DNA of 64,000 bases from the NCBI GenBank assembly GCA_037013685.1, contig CM072889.1:5775976-5839975 (forward strand), read 5' to 3'. A program made the position numbers and the translations under genes. The stretch comes from Acridotheres tristis (Eukaryota > Chordata > Aves > Passeriformes > Sturnidae). Below the pieces are notes generated by a model, which saw nothing but the letters and a program-made list of their open reading frames with translations, had not been told where the DNA came from and searched no databases. Below are positions 25,101 to 37,200 of this stretch, piece after piece; positions within the stretch are counted from its first letter, which is position 1; each line of letters opens with the position of its first letter.

Positions 25101-27774
25101 ACAGTTGCACATGCAGACTGTGCAGACTTCTATCAATGGCTCTGTGAAGGTCACTGATGCATAACCTAGGGAATAATCATTCAGTGTAATGCCTTTACAA
25201 TGAAGCTTCACCACTGTTTATCATCCTTACAGCAAATCTATTAATAGGTATTGAAGCCCGAAGTGAAGATTTTCAGGATTAATTTAGGCAATGAAAATAA
25301 GTCCATATATTTACATTGCTGAACAATATTCCAGTTCCAAAAACTGATAGTGGACTAAATTAAGAATATCCTCCTTATGGATCAATTCTACTTTTCTGTG
25401 GAGATCTGCATTTAATAATCAGGTGGTAAGGCAGCTGAAAATAATTTTATTTAATGTGCTTTTTGGAGATCCAGAGTAGATGAAAATGTCCATATAAACA
25501 CTGCAGTTATGTACTTCCTAAAATTGTTCTGCTGACACACATCAAAGGACACGAGGCTGTCCACTATCACCTTAGCATCAGGCCTGCTGGAGGTGCTTAA
25601 TTCTGTCACTATCCTTCTGCCCAGTTTGGAGAAATTAGTTAATAAACAGAATATGCTAAAATATAATTCTTTCTTCCAGTCCGCAGAGTGATATTTTGTT
25701 TTAAAGTTATATCTATAAGAATCAAACTGTTCAGGGTCAATTTAATTCCCCTAATATTAATTGAAGCTCACCTTATACAGAATCTTAAATTCTCGCCTAG
25801 AAAAGGATGTGATAAAAGAGGAGTTCCTTACCTCCTTCCTTCAAATTTCAAAGTACTGGAGCCTCAACAGTATCACATGAAAATCTGGCTCTTAAATACC
25901 CTCAGCTTTTAGTAACATTGAGGACTTCTTGCTATGGGCACATCAGCCTTACAGTAATGACTTGTACTGTGAATAATACTGGACAAATGAAAGGGACAAA
26001 TGAAAGGGGAACTCCAGTATCACCTGTAGTGCCACATCTACAAAGTCACATGGATGCAGCCCCTCAGTACCTCACTCAGCATCTTTCTCTTGAACTGTGC
26101 ATCACTCCTGTGATTAATATGCCACAACTGTTTCATCTAAACAGACAGAGAAAGTATTTGACTGCCTCTTCCCCATTTATCAATTCTGTTCTTAGAAGTT
26201 CTGAGTTTTTTGTAGCTTAATGCTGGCAGCATGGCCAACATATAAAAATTTGAGTATCAATTTATGTCTGCAATTAAAATTTTTGGAATGTCCTTTTACT
26301 TCATACAGAGTAAATGTTCATCTTAGTAAGGAGATTTTTACTTCATAAAATAATATGCAGACTTTATAACCCCTTCACTCTATTTTTCATTTTGCATATT
26401 TAAGTGTTAAGAAAAGTTTAGATTGAAAATATGAAGCTGGATAATACAGTCAAGGACAATGGAAATGGCCCAAGATTCAATTAAATTCAGGTAGTTTTCA
26501 CAGGAAAAATTCTGTTCCTATTGGTAAGGACAGTCAGACAGTTAACTGGTAGCATTTTCAAGTCAGTAACATTGCACAATTCATGTTAGGAGAGAATGAT
26601 GAGCAAATTGATATAATAAATAAGAATATCTTTTGTTGGCCAAGACAAGCTTTGCAGGGACTGGTGTAGGACTCAGGGACTAAAATCATTATCAGATTAA
26701 ATTAAATAAGAAATAATGTGGATATGCTTCATGCAGTTGCAGCAGCAAATTCAATTATATTTAAAGTTGAAAATCAAACTTGCAGTTTTCAGTGGCTAGA
26801 TCTAATGGAAATGTAGGCTTCCTTAGTGATAGTCTTCCTTTGCTTGTGAAGGGTATTGTGATATAAGAATATTAGCTTTTAATATTTTTTTCATTGTTGT
26901 TATTTTAAAGCTTCCAAGATAACTAATTGGTACAGTGCTTGGGGTTATTTTCCCTATGTTGATAAAAAATTAGAGATACATAATTTTTATCTGTATTGAC
27001 AATGTCTGAAGGAAATGAATTTCTGAAGGTGATGACATTGCTACAGACTAAAAGGCAGATGAGAGGAAGAGGAAGGAGGGCATTTGAATTGTAACAGAGA
27101 ACACAATGGTGGAGAACAGACATAGAAGGTTCTAATCTAAAGGAATCATTATCACTATTGTTTTCTTAGGTACTTTATTTTTTATGCTTTGCTGTCTAAA
27201 GGATTTAGGAGTCCTCAGCTTCAAAGTACTTATATTTGCCTTGGTTTTAAATTTTTTTAAGATTACCCATAGAAATTTTTGACATGTGTTTGTTTAAGCA
27301 TAAAATTAGATTTTGAATTTTCCATGAAATGAGATGGGAAAAATCAAAAAAGAAAGAACTGAATCATTAAATATTATTTCCAATTTCCTGGTTTTGAATA
27401 TTTTTATTTGAACACTGTATTCAAGTGTTCAGTTTTGAATATTGTATTCAAACATAACATAATGAAATGCATTGTCCTGAAATATAATTTTACAAAATTA
27501 ATATAGAACTATATGGTTTTTATATTTGACAGTAAGCTTACTGAAATAAAGCCTGTGAACATTCAGATTTAATTTCTGCATGTCAGCTAAAATGATCATA
27601 AAGGAATATCTGGTAGGCAAATGTGGAAGATCAGGTGCTAGCAATTATTGGTTGGGTTTGGGAGCAAAGTAGTTCACCTGAGTTTGTGTGGGAGAGGCCT
27701 CCAATTACGTTCCTTAAAAGAGGCCATTCCTTGCTGAATTTCAAAAGGTAGTGTAGGTGGTTGTCTATGTTTCC
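22101..27774. other. AT-rich noncoding DNA
   Basis: No gene or repeat family recognised. It includes a G/T-rich patch at about 24070-24125 and a perfect tandem pair of the 14-mer GACAAATGAAAGGG at about 25981-26008. A chance 100-codon frame (25918-26220, plus) contains that duplication. A stretch at about 22890-22985 around ATTAATTAAT is complex and non-repetitive. Confidence 0.5.
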
Positions 27775-27813
27775 TTTTTTTTTTTTTTTCCCCCCCCCCC
27801 CCTTACCCCCCCC
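27775..27813. repeat. Poly(T)-poly(C) homopolymer junction
   Basis: Fifteen T (27775-27789) run directly into 13 C (27790-27802), then TTA and 8 more C (27806-27813). On the minus strand this is a G-rich stretch followed by A. The G13 and G8 runs could form a G-quadruplex on the minus strand. Tracts of this kind are also prone to sequencing and assembly error, so the exact length is uncertain. Confidence 0.9.
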
Positions 27814-30800
27814 TTCATATCTATGTATAGTGCTTTTTGTTGCTACTGGATGTAGCTCTCTTAGAATTAGTCAGTATTTCAAATGTTAAACCTGTCTCTT
27901 GAAAATAGGATATGCAGAAGAGATAAACCATCTCAGGCCTATTTTATTGCAGGTTACAGATAGTAATTTGTGTGTATCCTCACAGTCCTCAGCCTTCAAA
28001 GAACTCCCTCCTAGTGAGTAAAAATATAAATGACTTAGAAGATATTATTTGATGTGTTTTGATGCTGCCTGTTTAAGGCATCATATGATGATTGATAAGT
28101 TAGGTAATACAAGACACCACTTTTCAAGTAAATTTCTAGCCTTGCATTTTAAAGTTGTTTTATATTGCTGATATTTTCTAAACCGCTCTTAGCACTCTTT
28201 AACACAGTGCACAGGAGCTATTTCTTCTCTTAGTTTTAATGTGTGTTCAAGAGGAAATACGCTAAAAAGATAAAAAAGTGACTTCTCATTGATATGTGCC
28301 TTGTAGAATCTTAAATGCATGGGACAAAAAATTGTAAAAATATGACTTTACTGGAATATATGTGGGGTTTTTTTCCGCACTTTAAAGTGTCTGCTCTGAG
28401 ATGAATTAGCTGTGAAAAAGGCTGAGTCCTGTGTATGGTTTATCTGCATTAAAAAGTGACCTTAATTATGCAATTTAACATTATTGAAACTTTTTCTTAG
28501 TGTCCTACTTTTGACTCAGACTCTCCAGTTATGGTCCAAATCCACTTTAGGCAAAAAAGGACCAAAATACCTAAAAGTACAGATTTTGAGATAGAGCAAA
28601 CCCATCATGCTTTGACAATATTCAGCATTCACATGATTTTTTTTTTTTATCTCTAAAGATATTTTTTAAGTGATGGAATTTTATTTATCAAAAGCTGAAA
28701 TGTAATTTTTGTAAATTAATGACTAATTTTTACTTTTATTGCTTCTTGTATTGCCAGGTTGTGATTGCACCTGCTTCTGTTCTTTACACTCTATTTGGTC
28801 TTTGGTTTCAACACTTCCAAAAATCAAGCAGATAGCAAAAGAAATATACAAAAACTATTTGAGTAGTGTTGTGATCTTTCGTGGTACTGCAACTTATAAA
28901 GTCTGTCCTGGACATTCTTTTGATTAGGAGAAAATAGAAAAGGAAGTCTCTTAGGTTTTCATTATACTTATTTGCGATGTTACTGATAAACATTTTTAAT
29001 CAAGACAGGGTCTGTAGGCTTATTTTGGGGAAACAAATGAGGATCTTTAAGGGATAGGATTTTGTACCTTACTGCAAAGAGTTGGAGAATATTATGAACC
29101 AGACTGAATTACTGAAGCATATAATAAGCAAAAATTTCATTATAGGAAACAATTGCTTAAAATATAAGAAGCAGATAGTACCACAAAAGAGTTATTTTTC
29201 CTAATATTTTTGCAATCATATTAATTGTAATTGCTCCCGTATGAAGAATGATTCCTATTATAAGGTGTTCCTAATGTTTCTTGATTAATAATCACACAGT
29301 ATCTTTGCTAGGTAGTCCAAAGAATGTATTCTCCTTGAGTGTCTGTGTTGGAATTTTCAAACCATTAATACTATTTAGCTGCTGGAGGCCTATCTGGCCT
29401 CCCAATGAGGCAAACTCTGTCAGGAGAGTCTTTTCTGATTTATTCTTCTCTTGGTGCTGGTGAGTTAAAAGTGCCTTTGTATCTGAAACTGTTATATTAT
29501 GTGTTTAGAGAATTTTTGTGATGTCAAAGAAAAAGCAAGTATCAAAAAAATAGCTCCTACATTCTCTACAAGGTCCATTTCTATTGATTGGATGTTGGCA
29601 TATTTTTGCACACTATGATCTAGTTTTGTGGTTGTCTAATACATGACTAGACACCTTTTCATCTAAGAAGTCATTCTTAAGAAACATAATTAATAAGAAA
29701 AAACAGTGGGTTTTTTTAAAATTTCTTTTGGTAAGACACTAGAACAAGTACTGAAAAAAAGTATTTTTCTCTTCTATGGAGAAGTGGAAGAACAGCTTCT
29801 CACTGATTTGCAACTGAATATGAACTAAGGCACCGAAGGTAGAAATGATTAGGAAAATCTTCATGTAATATTTGTAAGGAATATATTTCTTAGCTGTGTA
29901 ACAATGGGAGATGAGAGAGTAGAAAAGGCCTTAACTAGAGCAGTGTTTTAGATAATCAAACATTGGGAAAGTAATCGATGTACTGGGAAAGGAAAGAAGT
30001 ACAAGAAGCAAGTAATTGCAAAACAAGTTGCCTTAAAAACCTTAGCTGCTTTTGTTTTCACAAAGATATAATTTCATCTTGATGTTGATGAAATTTCAAT
30101 ATCTGAGTAAAATCTTATTTCTGTCAAATGCAGATTATATAATTGACTCAGAAAAGAGCCAGAAGGCAAGTATTATGTCAATGTGAAATCTTAATGGTAG
30201 GAAATTGATAATTTGGAATTGAATAAAAATGGTTTTTGTTTCTATTCATTTTATTGTCTTGCAAGTGATCGCTACAAATGTCCCTGGCTAAAACTGTAAA
30301 TTAACTGTTCTCAGGAACATTTAATGTTCTAATTATTCTAATTTTGTAAGTAAAAGTATCTTTATGACTTGTGGGGAACTAAAAGCCTCATTTCCATTCT
30401 TAAATGAAATTAATGGAATCTATTCAAATTGTAAACTACTTACTGGACTTATTTTGAAATGGCCACATTTTAGCATATTAAAATGTTTATAACTCACATG
30501 AACCAAAATAATTAAATTGACGTTTGACAAATGTTGAAGGCTTGCCAAGGGTTCATCTTGTAAGAATGATTCTGACAGTATTTCCAAGTACTGCTTATCC
30601 AAATCATGAAGTCAGTGGTGGGGAACTACAGTAAATTTTTTATTTCACATGTTGAAATTTATTGTCAATATATTAAATTGCAAAATGTTTGCACATACAA
30701 GGAGAACAGACCAGCTGTTCAGATAGTGTAGTCTTTGTATCTTACTCAAGGTGTGTGGAATGACAGTGATCCATGACAGCTTTGGATGTGACAGTATTTT

Positions 30801-32206
30801 ATCTAAATGCATTAGAACAAGGTCCCTGACCTTCTCTTAGAATCAGCCTGAAGGATAAACGGATTTGTCTGGGTTACATCCTTGCAGAAAATTATCTAGT
30901 CAAAACATAAATATTAGCTGAAGATATTTGTGCTAATAAGACTACCAATTAGGTTGCAGCATGAGCTTTCAGGTCAAGCTGAATTTTCCTGTCTCTTAAA
31001 GGGGCATTAAAATCTCTGGCGCTTAACTTATTTTTTCCTTTCTGCATTTTTTTTCCTCTAGCTGAGCTCCCTCTCCCTGAGGTGTGTGGCAGTGGCACAA
31101 ATCTACAGGTCCCTAAAGGGAAGGGGGATGTAGTGTCTTCTTCATGAATGCAGATATCTCAAAGATAAGATTTGTAGAGAAAGCTTGAATAAAGATTTTT
31201 CTCTTTTTTTTGTTTTTCTCCTTTTACAACAGAGTTTATGGGGAGAGCTGTAAATTCTTGTGGTGATTAAGTCCTCTGGCATATGACTTTATGGAATTTG
31301 TTCTAAAACTGTATCAGCACAGTTTTTGCTTTTTCTTTGAAGGAATGAGTGGAGAGAATGACTTCAGGAATTGTGAATTATCTCAGTGTCATGAAGAGTC
31401 TCAGACTAGTTTGATGGAGGAGAATTACCTGATTGTCTGTTTTATGGTCTCCAAAGCCTTAAAAGTTTCTAAGATCATGCTTTCTAGATGGAAGTTAATA
31501 GAACTGAATGTGGTGCTTTGATTTCTTTCCTTTCAATGGAAATTTCTGGAATTAATTTAGTGTTTTGATTCCTGAAGATGTGGAATTTATTAATCTGTGA
31601 ATCTGTAAATAACTGGGTAATAATTATTAAGAAAAGCAATTCCAATTTCTCCAGCACTGTCTTAATAGCAGAAATGCTGCCTCAAATATCAACTGCAAAA
31701 AGCTGACTTAAGAATATTTTTCCAGAAATAATTTGAAACAAATTGCTCCTTTCAAAAGTCAAGGCATTTTATAGTGATCCTTATGCTCAAACCCACATTG
31801 TGTTCACAGTAGTATTTCATGTGGGAAAGAACTTGTCAAGCTTTGCTCATTCAAAGTAGTGCTTTACCAGTGACTCCATTACAGCCAGCTGCTGGAGTTA
31901 GTTGCAATGCACATGATCATTAGGGAGGGCTAATATAGTCTCCTTCGGCCAGGGTATTCTGAAATCTGAGTTGGGGGAGTTGCTTAATCATCACCGATTA
32001 TTCTTTAGGAATGCTACCAGTGTGGATGCTCTCAAACACTGCCTCTGTGTTAATAAAGTGTTATTTTGTGAAGACCCTGTGTTCAAAAGAAGTATAGACA
32101 TCTAAGTAAAAAGTTTCTGGTTTCCTAGCAAATAGTTCTAGCCCTTATCAGTTATTTACAGGAGGGATGACTCCTCTGTGCCCTTTTCTCCTGCAGAAAC
32201 TGGAAA
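27814..32206. other. AT-rich noncoding DNA
   Basis: No recognisable gene. There are short T runs (for example 28639-28649) and chance frames under 80 codons. The stretch at about 31880-32040 is complex and includes TTAATCATCACCG and GGAATGC motifs; a noncoding regulatory element is possible but not shown. Confidence 0.5.
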
Positions 32207-32210
32207 ATAG

Positions 32211-32407
32211 CTTCAGTGTGATTTTTTTTTTTTTTTTTTTTTTTTTCTGTGATGATATGTAATAGGACAATGTTAAGTGCTGTCATAAAATCTGCCTTCA
32301 GGCAGACTGTAAATACTCTTGCTTTCTGTAGATTTTTGTGAATTCTAATATCAGTGATCTGAGCCGTAGAGCTACTACTTTTCCTCCAGTTTTCTTTCAG
32401 TGTCATT
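32211..32407 (-). mobile_element. Candidate short poly(A) retrocopy with target-site duplication, minus strand
   Basis: A run of 25 T (32222-32246) is followed by about 148 bases of complex sequence. The unit is flanked by TTCAGTGTGATT (32212-32223) and TTCAGTGTCATT (32396-32407), which agree at 11 of 12 positions. On the minus strand this reads as a body of about 148 nt with an A25 tail between direct repeats, the hallmark of a reverse-transcribed polyadenylated RNA. The body contains a small hairpin (CTGCCT GA AGGCAG) but matches no RNA I can name. The 135-codon minus-strand frame covering the region reads through the tail as a run of lysines and is not a gene. The parent RNA is unknown. 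Confidence 0.45.
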
Positions 32408-34167
32408 CCCTCTAATTTTTGTAATACATATTGGATTGTAATTAAATATAGACAATACATTATTGTAAATAATGTAAAACCTCTAAACCTTTCTGCTACT
32501 TCATTCTCTGATGGTTTAAATTTCACATAGGACCTATAGACCTCAGTAGTTATTATCACTTGGCCTTTCCAGATGCAAATTGGGATTGTGCTGGTGCTTT
32601 AATCATCTGCTCATTGCTTCTCATCTCCTACCAGAATTTGGATCTCTGTTACTAAAGTCAAAGATCATATAGAAAGTAACTAAGTATACCAATCTGCAAG
32701 TAATTCTGAGAAGCACTTGTTCTATTCACTCAGATCATTCAGCATCAGGCAGAATCAGAAGAGATGGAAAAATTTTTTGAAGTCATGAGCATGCAAATAT
32801 CATTAGAGCTGAGTTTGACTTTCAATTTTAATAGATATATTCTTACTTTTTTTTATCCTTATAAAATGGTCACTTTTTCACATAGAATAAAAACAAAGTA
32901 GTGGAAGGTATATATTTAATTTACCTGCATAAGACCTTCCTTTCAGGCCTTTCACTGAATATATACTTTTTGAAAGGAATAAATTGTTCAGACTTGCACA
33001 TTTTATGGATATTTTTCTCAAGCATATCGCTGTTTAATTCTGCCTTGCATTTCATTGAGCTCCAGGTAGAGAATTTGGTCTACAAGTAATATATAATTGT
33101 CCATATCCGCTGAGCAGCACAATTGCATTGAATGGCTTTGGAAGCCTTTCCTTGGATGAGTGATGAAGTGTCAGACACTGGACAATAGTTCTCCCAGTGG
33201 TTTCAAATGGCATGCAATCAAATATTTAATAATGCTTGAAAATGAGTGCACAAAGACCCACAAACCAGTAGGAGAGTTGTTAAAAAATGATGCCAGTCAC
33301 AGAATTATCTTTGTTGTACAGACATTCAAGACAGCTGCACTATGTACATTTTAATAATTTTTCTTCATTTAGCAAGCTGCAGATACTTCAGGTGTAAACT
33401 AGGACAATGAGTTGTTCTGTATACTTGGAGGAGATACAAATTTGTAAGGTCATAGGCAGAAGATGAATTCAAGGGGCGAGCAGATGCAGTGGGCTAAGAA
33501 CAGGTAGCATGGGAGAGCTCCCTTTTAAACTCTAATATACCCAATAAGTTCTGTGGGTTTGTACTGACTGATGCAATGGTGGAAAAAGTTGATGGGACTT
33601 GAAGACTTGAAAGCCAACTAGTAATACAAAAAATCTGTTTAGTCCTAGTTTTGGTACTAATCTAGAAAGATGATTTCAGTGAACAAGTTTGCATGAATCT
33701 GCTGTTCTCTTAAGGGTCAAATTATCTTTATACAGTGTTTGAATTACACAAAAAATAAAAGGCTAGAAGTTTTGCTACAGTTGGTCCTTTGGCACCACAT
33801 TTGAATGTATTGTTCATCATAATACCATGCCTGATAAATGGTTCCAGAGAAACCAAATAGGCTTTTTCTGTAGAGTGTCTTGACTAATTTGTCTCTGATT
33901 AATTTGGCAGAACTCATTATAAAATATTGATGTGGATAGCCTAGAACCTTCCAATTCACTGAACATGACACCCTTCCTAGTGCATTCCTTCATAAATAGA
34001 ACAAGGTTTTACAGTGAATTATTTTGAATTTAAAAAATGTTATTTTACCTATGAATTTTCAAGGTCAAAACATGTGTCAGGGATGGTTATGCTGATTGAG
34101 AGATTGGACGGTCATGGAAAGCAGAGAATTAAGAATGGGGCAGAAGAAGTGGGCAAGAAAAAGGACT
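32408..34167. other. AT-rich noncoding DNA
   Basis: No gene recognised. A segment at about 33950-33990 resembles one at about 38670-38710 (shared core ACCCTTCCTA.TGCATT preceded by GAACATG.C), possibly two copies of an old dispersed repeat. Confidence 0.45.
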
Positions 34168-34267
34168 GTGGTGGGTTGACCATGACTGAACACCAGATGG
34201 CCCCCAAACCATTATCTCTCTCTTCTTCTTCCTTTGGGCAGGGGAGAGAAAATTTGCTGAAAGGTAT
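34168..34267 (-). mobile_element. LTR 3'-end fragment, inverted (minus strand)
   Basis: It starts TGTGGTGGGTTGACC and continues through CACCAGATGGCCCCCAAACC, then GGCAGGGGAGAGAAAAT and GAAAGG. This order matches, from memory, the end of an avian endogenous retrovirus LTR in reverse orientation (the sense strand would end in GGTCAACCCACCACA). Only about 100 bp remain. It abuts a second LTR piece in the opposite orientation and then a CR1 fragment. The family name cannot be given without a database comparison. Confidence 0.6.
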
Positions 34268-34280
34268 TTTGTTTTGTCTT

Positions 34281-34325
34281 TGTATTGTGTTTATGTGGCA
34301 AGGTTTTGTCCTGTAGGGGCTGCAG
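34281..34325 (+). mobile_element. LTR 5'-end fragment (plus strand)
   Basis: TGTATTGTGTTTATGTGGC followed by AAGGTTTTG and a G-rich GTAGGGGCTGCAG resembles the first 45 bp of the same kind of avian LTR, in sense orientation. It lies 13 bp after the inverted LTR end at 34168-34267 and runs into the CR1 remnant. The match is short, so this call is weaker than its neighbours. Confidence 0.45.
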
Positions 34326-34590
34326 CATAGACATCAATGCAGCCTGGGGGAGCAACTCATTGGGAGCAGCCCTGAGGAGGAGGACCTGGGGGTGCTGCTG
34401 GAGATGAGCCATCAGTGGTTGCTGAGAGCCCAGAGAACCAGCCTTTCCTGGGCTGCAAACAAAGCAGGGCAGTGAGTCATGAAGGGGATTCTTCCCTGTC
34501 CTCTGCTCTGGTGAGGCATTACCCACAGTGCTGCCTCCAGCCCAGGGACCCCCAACATAAGAAGGACATGAACCTGCTGTTGTGGGCTCT
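34326..34590 (+). mobile_element. CR1 LINE ORF2 C-terminal remnant, plus strand
   Basis: Translated on the plus strand, the region near 34364-34395 reads SPEEEDLGVL, which matches the conserved C-terminal part of CR1 ORF2 just after the reverse-transcriptase core. Further on, TGGGCTGCAAACAAAGCAG, CTCTGCTCTGGTGAGGC and CCCCCAACATAAGAAGGAC follow in the order expected for CR1 (the IKRS..., LYSALVRP..., PQHKKD regions). Frameshifts and stops break the frame, so it is a dead copy. It is cut at the 5' side, where an LTR piece abuts it, and at the 3' side, where the sequence becomes AT-rich after the GACATGAACCTGCTG segment. The intact protein would be the CR1 endonuclease/reverse transcriptase. 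Confidence 0.9.
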
Positions 34591-36480
34591 GTTTTCCACT
34601 CGTTTTTCAGTGCAAACAAAGACAGAAGAGCTGCCTCCTGTTTTAGTCAGAAGCTCCACCAGCAGATGTAATGAAGTCTTAGTCTCAGAATAACCTCAGA
34701 TTCCTCCTTACTCTGAGCGACATTTTTCCTTTATCCATAGCCTGGTGTCCTGCTCTTCCACCACTCCCTTCAGCTCTGTTGTGTGCTTTAAACAGCCACA
34801 AGTTGTGCTTGTTCACCTTTCCTCAGATGTAGCATCAGGTGACCAGGAAGTTCTACTCCCACTGCAGGTACCAAAGCAGTCAGGTAACACACACGTTTCC
34901 AGTTTTCCTGTGAGCGCTCTGGGTCATACTTTTGAAAATTGCCTATTACATCTCCTAATTACCAGGTGCTATTACAGACATGGGTGATGACTGGGTGGAT
35001 AACATGGAGAGTGCTTTCAGAAACAATACATCAAAACATTACTGCTCCAGATATCCTTCAGGTTTGGGGTGATATCTGAAAATGCAAAAGCTGAGGGTGG
35101 AAATCAGAGAAGTTGTATTCTGTACTGTGCATCACCAAAGGCCATACAATTCCTCTCTTTTTCTTCTATTTTTTTTCTGTTCCTTTAGCAATCTATGAAG
35201 GCTCCTATAAGTACAGGAGCAAAATAATATTGGTATTTCCCCACCAAAGTGATGCCTATTTTGAGTATGAGAGCCATGGACCCAAATTTTCCAATCACCT
35301 TTCCAGCACAGTTAAAGTGAATAAAAATCATGCAACAGTTTGTGTCTTGTTGCACAGCTGCAAGTGACTAAACAGGAGCCAAACTGGAACCAGTTTGGGA
35401 CCAATCTCTGAACGCCAAGTAATTCCATTTTATGACAAATAATCCATGTAGTTAATTGTCAATTATGTAGTTTATTTGCTTTTTATGTAATGCAATCATA
35501 GACATGCAGTATATTTTTCAAATCTGAATAAATGATTTCAAATGAGACACTAAAATCCACGATTAATTACATTATAATGCTCAAATCAAATTCTGCTTTG
35601 TGGCTGGCCAAAATTACAGTTTCATTACAAGATTACAAACCTTTTAAAATTAAGTAGCAACAGGCATCCATAGATGCACAAGCTAACACTAATGCAGTTA
35701 AAGATGTATGATTACTAAACAATATCTCTGGAGGGTTATACCTTGACCACAAAGCTCTATCTTGTTTTATATTCCATAGACCTTAATCTTAGCCACAAGA
35801 TGAACTTAGTTTGGTCTTTGGTTTTTTTGTGAAATAGGAAATACATTTTTCAGAATTGCATCCTTTCATTTGAAGAGTTGAATCTGCAAATATTTACCTT
35901 ACGTTTTCTTGTTGCACTATCTTAACTTTGTTTCTCCTGTCAATTTTAGTGATTAGTTTGAGGAGATCCAAAATGAACAGCTAGACATAATGAAATCCTG
36001 TGTTGGCTTCTTAACTTTGCATCTGTCTATTATTGTTTCAGATGAAGACTTTAGTATCGTTCTCTTTTAGGAATATTGAAAAAAGGCTTCTTGTCAATAG
36101 GAAAACCAATGACATTCATGTAGAGATGTCTCCTAATTTTCCTTTTGTGTTTCCATTCATATTTTAATCTAAAAGTGATGACACAAAACTAGCCCAAATA
36201 TTAGTAATTTTTTTCTCTGTTAAATCATAAGACACTTGAACTGAATGAAAAGCTTTTATTTTCTACAGGCAGTGAGTTTGAAATAACATTTACTATGAAT
36301 CTCCCAAGATAATGCAATAGAATCTGGATTTGTTGCTTACAGTTGGCACTATTGTAACTCATTTTTAACTCACTGAAATTGTGTATTACTATACTCTTTT
36401 ATAAATTGTTAAGTTTTATATTTCAAGAAATGTGGCAATACAGGAGGCAACCAAGGAACAATTGAAAATAGGCACAATGT
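34591..36480. other. AT-rich noncoding DNA with possible homeodomain-motif block
   Basis: No gene recognised. At 35446-35472 two copies of ATGTAGTT flank a perfect palindrome TAATTG-T-CAATTA (35453-35465). The stretch at about 35430-35720 is complex and rich in TAAT/ATTA cores. The 84-codon plus frame at 35113-35367 has no domain signature. Confidence 0.45.
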
Positions 36481-37200
36481 AAGAAATAAAGGGTAGGAAT
36501 ATTAAAAAAAAATTCATAAAAAACCCCTTTCTTAGGTGGGTGAATGGGCCGGAAACCCAGAAATGGGATTGGTTGAATGAAGCCATAATTTGACTAAAGC
36601 AAGAAAGATAGATTGAATTATGTGATAAATGTGATTCGTGCTAACGAAATTGTAACTATATTAGCAAGATTGTACTCTTATCAATAGAAAATAATTGTTA
36701 CAAAGCCAAAAAAAATGAAATGAGTGAGACAAAGCTGATGGAATCTCCAGATGTTGGAAGGGAATAGTATAAGGGCGTAGGTCTGATAAGCAGCATCTAG
36801 AAATAAAAATTTCAACCTTGGAATGTGCCAAAATGGGATGATTCCAGGCATGGGATTTAATTAGCGTCTTATGGAAAACATCTGCTCAGTTACATAATCC
36901 CAAGCTTAGTGTGCCTGTGCTACCTGCAGGTCACACCTTGGTCACTGATAAAGGCAAGAGCCTTCATCAGAAATAAGACCTCCAAAAGGATGAGACCCCT
37001 AAGTACTAGTAGAGCATGTGCAACACAAGATATAGATTTTAGAATATAAACTAGGAGGAGCTTTCCAGAAAATTCTGTATTAATATGTATTAGCATATAG
37101 TATACAAGTGGGATTTTTGGCCTTGATTGTTTGGGACGTGAGGAAGGGCGAGCCCCTCCCTGCACCCCCGGTCGGTTTTGCTTATGCTTCACACAAACCT
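36481..37200 (+). mobile_element. Possible LTR or other dispersed repeat, orientation uncertain
   Basis: The composition shifts from the flanks: more GC-balanced sequence with repeated GGAAACCC, GGAATGTGCC and GATGAGACCCC-type stretches, ending in a short GC-rich, CpG-containing island at about 37134-37178 (GGACGTGAGGAAGGGCGAGC followed by CCCCTCCCTGCACCCCCGG). A GC-rich promoter/R-like end after AT-rich U3-like sequence would suit an endogenous retrovirus LTR. There is no clear AATAAA, no recognised TG...CA border and no target-site duplication. The 90-codon minus frame (36920-37192) is a by-product of the GC-rich end. Confidence 0.3.

Noticed and set aside
32152..32559. 135-codon minus-strand frame
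   Set aside because: It passes through the A25 tail of the candidate retrocopy as a lysine run and has no recognisable domain.
34212..34619. 135-codon minus-strand frame
   Set aside because: It is antisense to the CR1 ORF2 remnant and the LTR pieces; the sense strand carries the recognisable CR1 landmarks.
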